From: Daucus carota subsp. sativus
Taxonomy: Eukaryota; Streptophyta; Magnoliopsida; Apiales; Apiaceae
Direction of reading: 5' to 3'
Assembly: GCF_001625215.2 (NCBI RefSeq)
Contig: NC_030381.2
Coordinates: forward strand, 3,187,131 to 3,251,130
DNA length: 64,000 bases
In this document: piece after piece, positions 59,757-64,000 of the stretch
Layout: every line of letters starts with the position of its first letter
Position numbering within the stretch: position 1 is the first letter of the stretch
Position numbers and translations under genes: made by a program
The notes under the pieces: model-generated
Told to the model about the DNA's origin: nothing
What the model saw: the letters and a program-made list of their open reading frames with translations, nothing else
The model's database searches: none

Positions 59757-60010
59757 CTATCTCTCGCTTTCACAGAGCATTTCTCTCAGTAATACAACGG
59801 CCTCCATAACAGAAAATTCTTTCATCCATTTGGCCACCCCTTCGCCAAATTTGTCTGCCCAATATATTTCGGATCAATGGCCATAAAAATCTTTACGCAA
59901 CTCCTAAAACCATCTTCGAAGGCCTCTTTTATTTTTTTGTTTCTCAACAGCTCAATTGTTGGCCCTGTCGAGTGACGCCAATGCAAGAACATCCTTGAAA
60001 GCTCACAGGC
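59757..60010 (-). pseudogene. Unidentified exon-like block with frameshift (copy 3)
   Basis: Same as 13986-14239 with the same shift. Confidence 0.45.
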
Positions 60011-60623
60011 CTAGAACTGAAAACAATCTTATAAATAAAAAGATATTCTTTAAAACATTAAACTTTATCTCTACAAGAATAGTCTATATCTATGTGTAAT
60101 CACAATTTATTACGATTACGAACTAACAATATATAAGCAGACAAACTTAGGCACATCGTCATAGAATGAACAACAAAGTTATACAACTTATTTAAAAACA
60201 TCAGTTGGGAAAAGCAGTATAAAGAGGTAGAGACTTGGTGGCCTCAGATAAAGGACGTTGTGCGAATATAACCTGGCTTTCTACTTGCTGGCACCATAGT
60301 GGTGAATTGAGCCATTTCTCACCAAAATCTTACTTGCAAATTTGCTAGCTATTAATACATTTAATGGTTGAATATTCTTTATTAGATTGTATTCTAATAA
60401 TTAACTTGTGTTTTATCCTTTATTATACATAAAGATATATAATATTTAGAAGTAATTTCTGAAAATTCCATTGACTCCTGTTTCACACTGTGCCCACTTA
60501 CAGGACTTGTTCTAGGGAAAGTGACTTGTGCCTCCAAGCATTTCAAGCTCAAACTGTGAAGCCCAAATAATATAGCAGGCAAGTAGCTTACTATATGTAG
60601 CAGTAAAGACAAAGACAATGCTA

Positions 60624-61700
60624 CTATGCCGGAAAAAATTGCAAGGGCACTCGCAAAGGATCAGATATACCTAATGCAGAATAACCCGAAGGAGAAGTTC
60701 ATTATTCACCTCGATACTCAGTTAACAGTTTTTAACTTATAGAAAACCAACAACTTCAAGCAGAAAAAGATCAGGTAGAGCAATAGTAGCTAGTTGATGC
60801 AAAAATTAAATGCCTCAAAGAGTCTGATACGAAGTTAGTTAAGTGTGTGGCTGTGTGCATATGTGGAGAGAGTTACCATAGCATATAGCAAGGATAAAGA
60901 AGCTTATCAATTCATTCTATCAAGCAATAATAATTCAGCTTACCTGAATTCATAAGCGGGAGTACAAAGAAAAGTTCAGAGAGTCCCACGAGAGAATGAA
61001 TCGTGTCTGAACTGATTGCCCATACAAGATCTCCCTGAAAAGAAGATTGAAGTCCGAGAAATGACACAATAAATGAGAAGATTTCTATCATATATCACAA
61101 GTGCTTGTAAAATAAAATTGCATGTGGAATGACTAAGCTGCAACTACGTATTACCTTGAGCTGCAAAAACATTTCATATGTGAATACAAGAAACAAATGA
61201 CAACTATTATTAGCAAGGCATGAACACACAAGTCCCCTTAAAATAAGTTGAAAAAAATAATCACCACCTGTGGAATGTAACGATGGCTCTTGCGCTTAGG
61301 TTGGTGAACTGCTGCTGAGGAGCAGTCACTTAGAACAGTCTCCACTTGCGCTGGAGGTTTGTTTTTGAGCATACAGCTGGATGCCTGGATTTTCCTCACC
61401 TTTCCTTGCCTCTGTCAAATCTAAGACTTTATCCTAATCATCACCGATTAAAAAATCAAAATCCACGATAAATTAAGCATCAAAACCCTAATGAAACACA
61501 GACACCAATTCAAATACACATAGAAATTGATAAAGACAACGAACTGCGCATACATAAAAATCTGCTGCTATGCTCTCCGGATAAATCAGAAGGAGATAAC
61601 TGCCCACGACTATGATCATATAACATAAATCAACCCTGAAAATCAGCAAGAATAACATACATACCCGCTTTGACCCTCTAGCTGAATCCGTCATATTCAT
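60624..61700 (-). CDS. Small multi-exon gene model (copy 3)
   Basis: Same exon structure and product as in copies 1 and 2. A one-base loss near 60693 and the changes at 60960 (GGGAG for GGAAG, Leu codon kept as CTC/CTT region of exon 4's flank) and 61092 are the only differences noticed; the first lies in an intron. Splice sites are unchanged. The TATA box is at 61951-61944. Confidence 0.45.
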
Positions 61701-61943
61701 GCCGATCGGCTTTCCCCGGTGTGAAAAGATTGTCCAGAGAAGGCCATTTATAAGTAAATCTCTGAGGAGGCACAGAGACCTCAGTTACGGAGCGGGTAAC
61801 TGAAGTGCCTGTCCAAGTCCCAGGCTGAACATAACCGCTAGGCAAGCTGAGAGAAAATATAAAAGAAATAGCCAAAAGTGCAGAGAGCAGGGATTTTGAT
61901 TCAAGAGCGTAAAGAGCGCCACGTAAGACGCCCGAGATTTTGC

Positions 61944-61951
61944 TTTATATA
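61944..61951 (-). promoter_or_regulatory. TATA box of the small gene (copy 3)
   Basis: TATATAAA on the minus strand, spacing as in the other copies. Confidence 0.4.
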
Positions 61952-62069
61952 GATATAAGATTTGACATTCTTTAGTATAAAATTTTAAAAATAATATTAA
62001 TTACATATACGTCAAGTGAGTAGCATGTAAACTATGAATTTTTTTTACAAAGTGCTGAATCGATCCTCT

Positions 62070-62620
62070 GTCATCACACAAACGTATTATATACATTATA
62101 TAGGTAAATAAATAAACAGACAAATATAAAAACTACTTGAGTAACTTAGATTTTAAGTCTTTTGAGCATTGATGTTACATAGAAATAAGCATAAGACAAT
62201 ATGGTAAGGAATACATTGGTAGGTTCAACTACTTGGAAAAAAATCATCTACATTGCCAGCTTTTAACTTAGTTCTTGCAATTTCAAAAGTTCCCGATATG
62301 TCGCGTTGCTTTATCTTCAACGAAATAACCAAGTAGACAAGCAGCAGCTTCTTAATAGCAGATAAGTAGCAGATTAGCCAGCCTTAGTTACTGTTTTCCA
62401 TCTTTTTGGAGCATCATCTTCATTGTTTACTGCAAGAAGAAATTTGAAAACCAGTGAATTGAATACTAGAAAACTTAATAGATTTTCAAGTACATTATAA
62501 CTATATAACAAGCATACCTTCACCATCTCAGAGCCATACGTATCCTGGATATTAAACAAGATAATCTTCACGTGAAAAAGATTGCACTGAGTTTGTTTTA
62601 CAATACCTCAAAGTGTGTAC
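62070..62620 (-). pseudogene. Family R unit 4, 3' part (copy 3)
   Basis: Same remnant as 16300-16850, with minor changes (for example ATAAGC for ATAAGA at about 62190). Confidence 0.45.
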
Positions 62621-62844
62621 GAAAACATACCTTTAAAAAGAAGTAAAGATATATCACAAACTAATAACTTTCAACCAAACTATACAATATACTACGACAG
62701 AAAGTTTAATATTCCCTCTGTCCCGGTTACATTTTAACCGACTTTGACTTTTTAACACGTATATTGAGATGCAAAAAAATAATATCTACACTGAATAAAA
62801 AAATTCAATTCTTATACCAAATAATAGTTTAGATTCTAAACGTT

Positions 62845-62918
62845 TAATCTTGTTACAGCTCCTTTTCCAAATGAGTTATTAATGTCATTCATAGCTGCTT
62901 CCAATGCTTTAATTTCGC
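62845..62918 (-). pseudogene. RecA exon fragment (copy 3)
   Basis: Same ALEAAMNDINNSFGKGAVTR remnant. The acceptor region differs by one base (TTTTGTTACAG), and the near-identical zone ends about here. Confidence 0.7.
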
Positions 62919-63255
62919 CTGTAACAAAATATTTACATCAATTATGGACATTAGATTAGTTTTGATTATGGTCCATGAAATAAATTGTAACATTCCTCAT
63001 TTCCACATTGTTTGACTTATGAGCTAATTTATTTTTAGACATCCATCTTCTTCTTAAATTGTATAATATCCTATCAAGTTGATTAATCCAAGAACTGTAC
63101 TAGTCTGTAGGTGTTTCCCGTAAGAACCTGAGGCATATTTGACATCTTACGTTCTTTCCTAATCACGGTGCTTCTTAAAGAATAATATTACCTGACAAGA
63201 TTATGAAACTCAGAAAGTAAAGCACCGCATATTATATCACTATTTAAGGACTCAC

Positions 63256-63358
63256 CTTCTTTCAAAACTCCACCCAGCTCTATCAATTTAGGGTATAATA
63301 TATGATGAATGCAATCCCTGTTTACGACTCCTAATAATAATAACAATGCCGATGCCTT
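63256..63358 (-). pseudogene. Unidentified exon-like block (copy 3)
   Basis: Same 34-codon block as 17483-17585, unchanged although the surrounding sequence has diverged. Confidence 0.35.
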
Positions 63359-64000
63359 CTACACCAAGAGTGTGGGATAGTTCATAGGAAGTGAATCATA
63401 TACAGTGAATCCAATTCCGTACATATCAGACTACTTCAGATAAACTGGCACAAGCACGGATATAGTTGCAACTTTATCATTGGAGTACTTTTAACTAAAT
63501 CATCCCTTGCACTATAAGACATAATAACAAATTACTTGCCAACAAGTTAGAATCTCCACAATGCACCATTCCAAATAACTAAAATAAGAGCAAAATTATA
63601 TACTTCAACAACAAATTAACGACCAAAAAATTATGGCTAGGAACAAAACACAGTAAACAGAATACACAAAATAACAAATATATATCACATTTCCACAATA
63701 ACAATTAACATAAGCTGATTACATTACCGTAAAAAAACACATAAAACCCTTCCAACTCTAATATACTTCTACTTCTATACCTGTCAAACAACACCTCAAA
63801 TGTTCTTCGCATATAATTCCTACACCGTGTATTGGGATGAGGATGAAAAGAACATCATCGGTGTGTATCAGTTTCTTTCAAGACAAAAGTGGAAGCGTTA
63901 AGCTCCTTTAATAGGTCTTAGCAGAAATGTAATTAAAAAATAACTGGGATATACTTGTCATTTCACAAGTATTATTTAGGCATATTTTTCCCGTGGTTGG

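Larger units (their letters stand above)
59130..64000. repeat. 16.94-kb tandem unit, copy 3 (cut by window end)
   Basis: Nearly identical to copies 1 and 2 from 59130 to about 62.9 kb. After that, differences become frequent: changes at 62924, 62942, 62972 and 63055, a 3-bp insertion near 63100, a 5-bp loss near 63386, and a loss of about 65 bp at 63825. The right part is therefore an older, diverged version. Confidence 0.9.

Overview
This is AT-rich flowering-plant nuclear DNA, probably from a eudicot. The evidence is spliced gene fragments with plant-type GT/AG introns, a CACTA transposon end, Stowaway- and Tourist-type MITEs, and a complete Ty1/copia retrotransposon primed by initiator tRNA-Met. 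I see no rRNA, tRNA, CRISPR array or bacterial operon. Most of the window is repeats, transposable elements and decayed gene pieces.

Layout. 1-1111 is the 3' end of a CACTA transposon, lodged in a Stowaway MITE whose right half follows (1112-1263). 1264-13360 holds diverged copies of a low-copy gene-like unit on the minus strand (called family R here), one intact first exon of a conserved two-helix membrane protein (3356-3743), and a run of three ~572-bp direct repeats. From about 13361 to the window end, a ~16.94-kb unit is repeated in tandem: copy 1 at 13361-30298, copy 2 at 30299-59129, and copy 3 from 59130, cut by the window end. Copies 1 and 2 differ at only a handful of positions seen by eye. 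Sequence left of ~13.4 kb and right of ~62.9 kb is an older, more diverged version of the same unit.

Each 16.94-kb unit carries, on the minus strand: a leucine-rich-repeat receptor-like protein fragment, an unidentified frameshifted exon, a small 4-5 exon gene model with every junction in phase, a RecA (chloroplast RECA1-like) exon fragment, and three members of family R. It also carries a short Tourist-like MITE inside an R exon and a larger MITE with a 448-bp Tourist element nested in it.

Copy 2 alone contains an 11,880-bp retrotransposon (40656-52535) with 506-bp LTRs that I find identical. It is flanked by a 5-bp target duplication (CAACC), and copy 1 shows the empty site. It encodes a 728-aa Gag with three zinc knuckles and a coiled coil, an intact 1,108-codon Pol in the order protease, integrase, reverse transcriptase, RNase H, and a third large ORF of 1,230 aa downstream of pol. 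This layout fits a Sirevirus (SIRE/Maximus-like) Ty1/copia element. Gag and Pol share a frame but are separated by two stop codons, and the protease aspartate lies upstream of the first Pol ATG. A consensus splice donor near the Gag start and an acceptor right before Pol would join in frame; a second acceptor sits 5 nt before the third ORF. Differential splicing of the three ORFs is the most interesting testable idea in the window.
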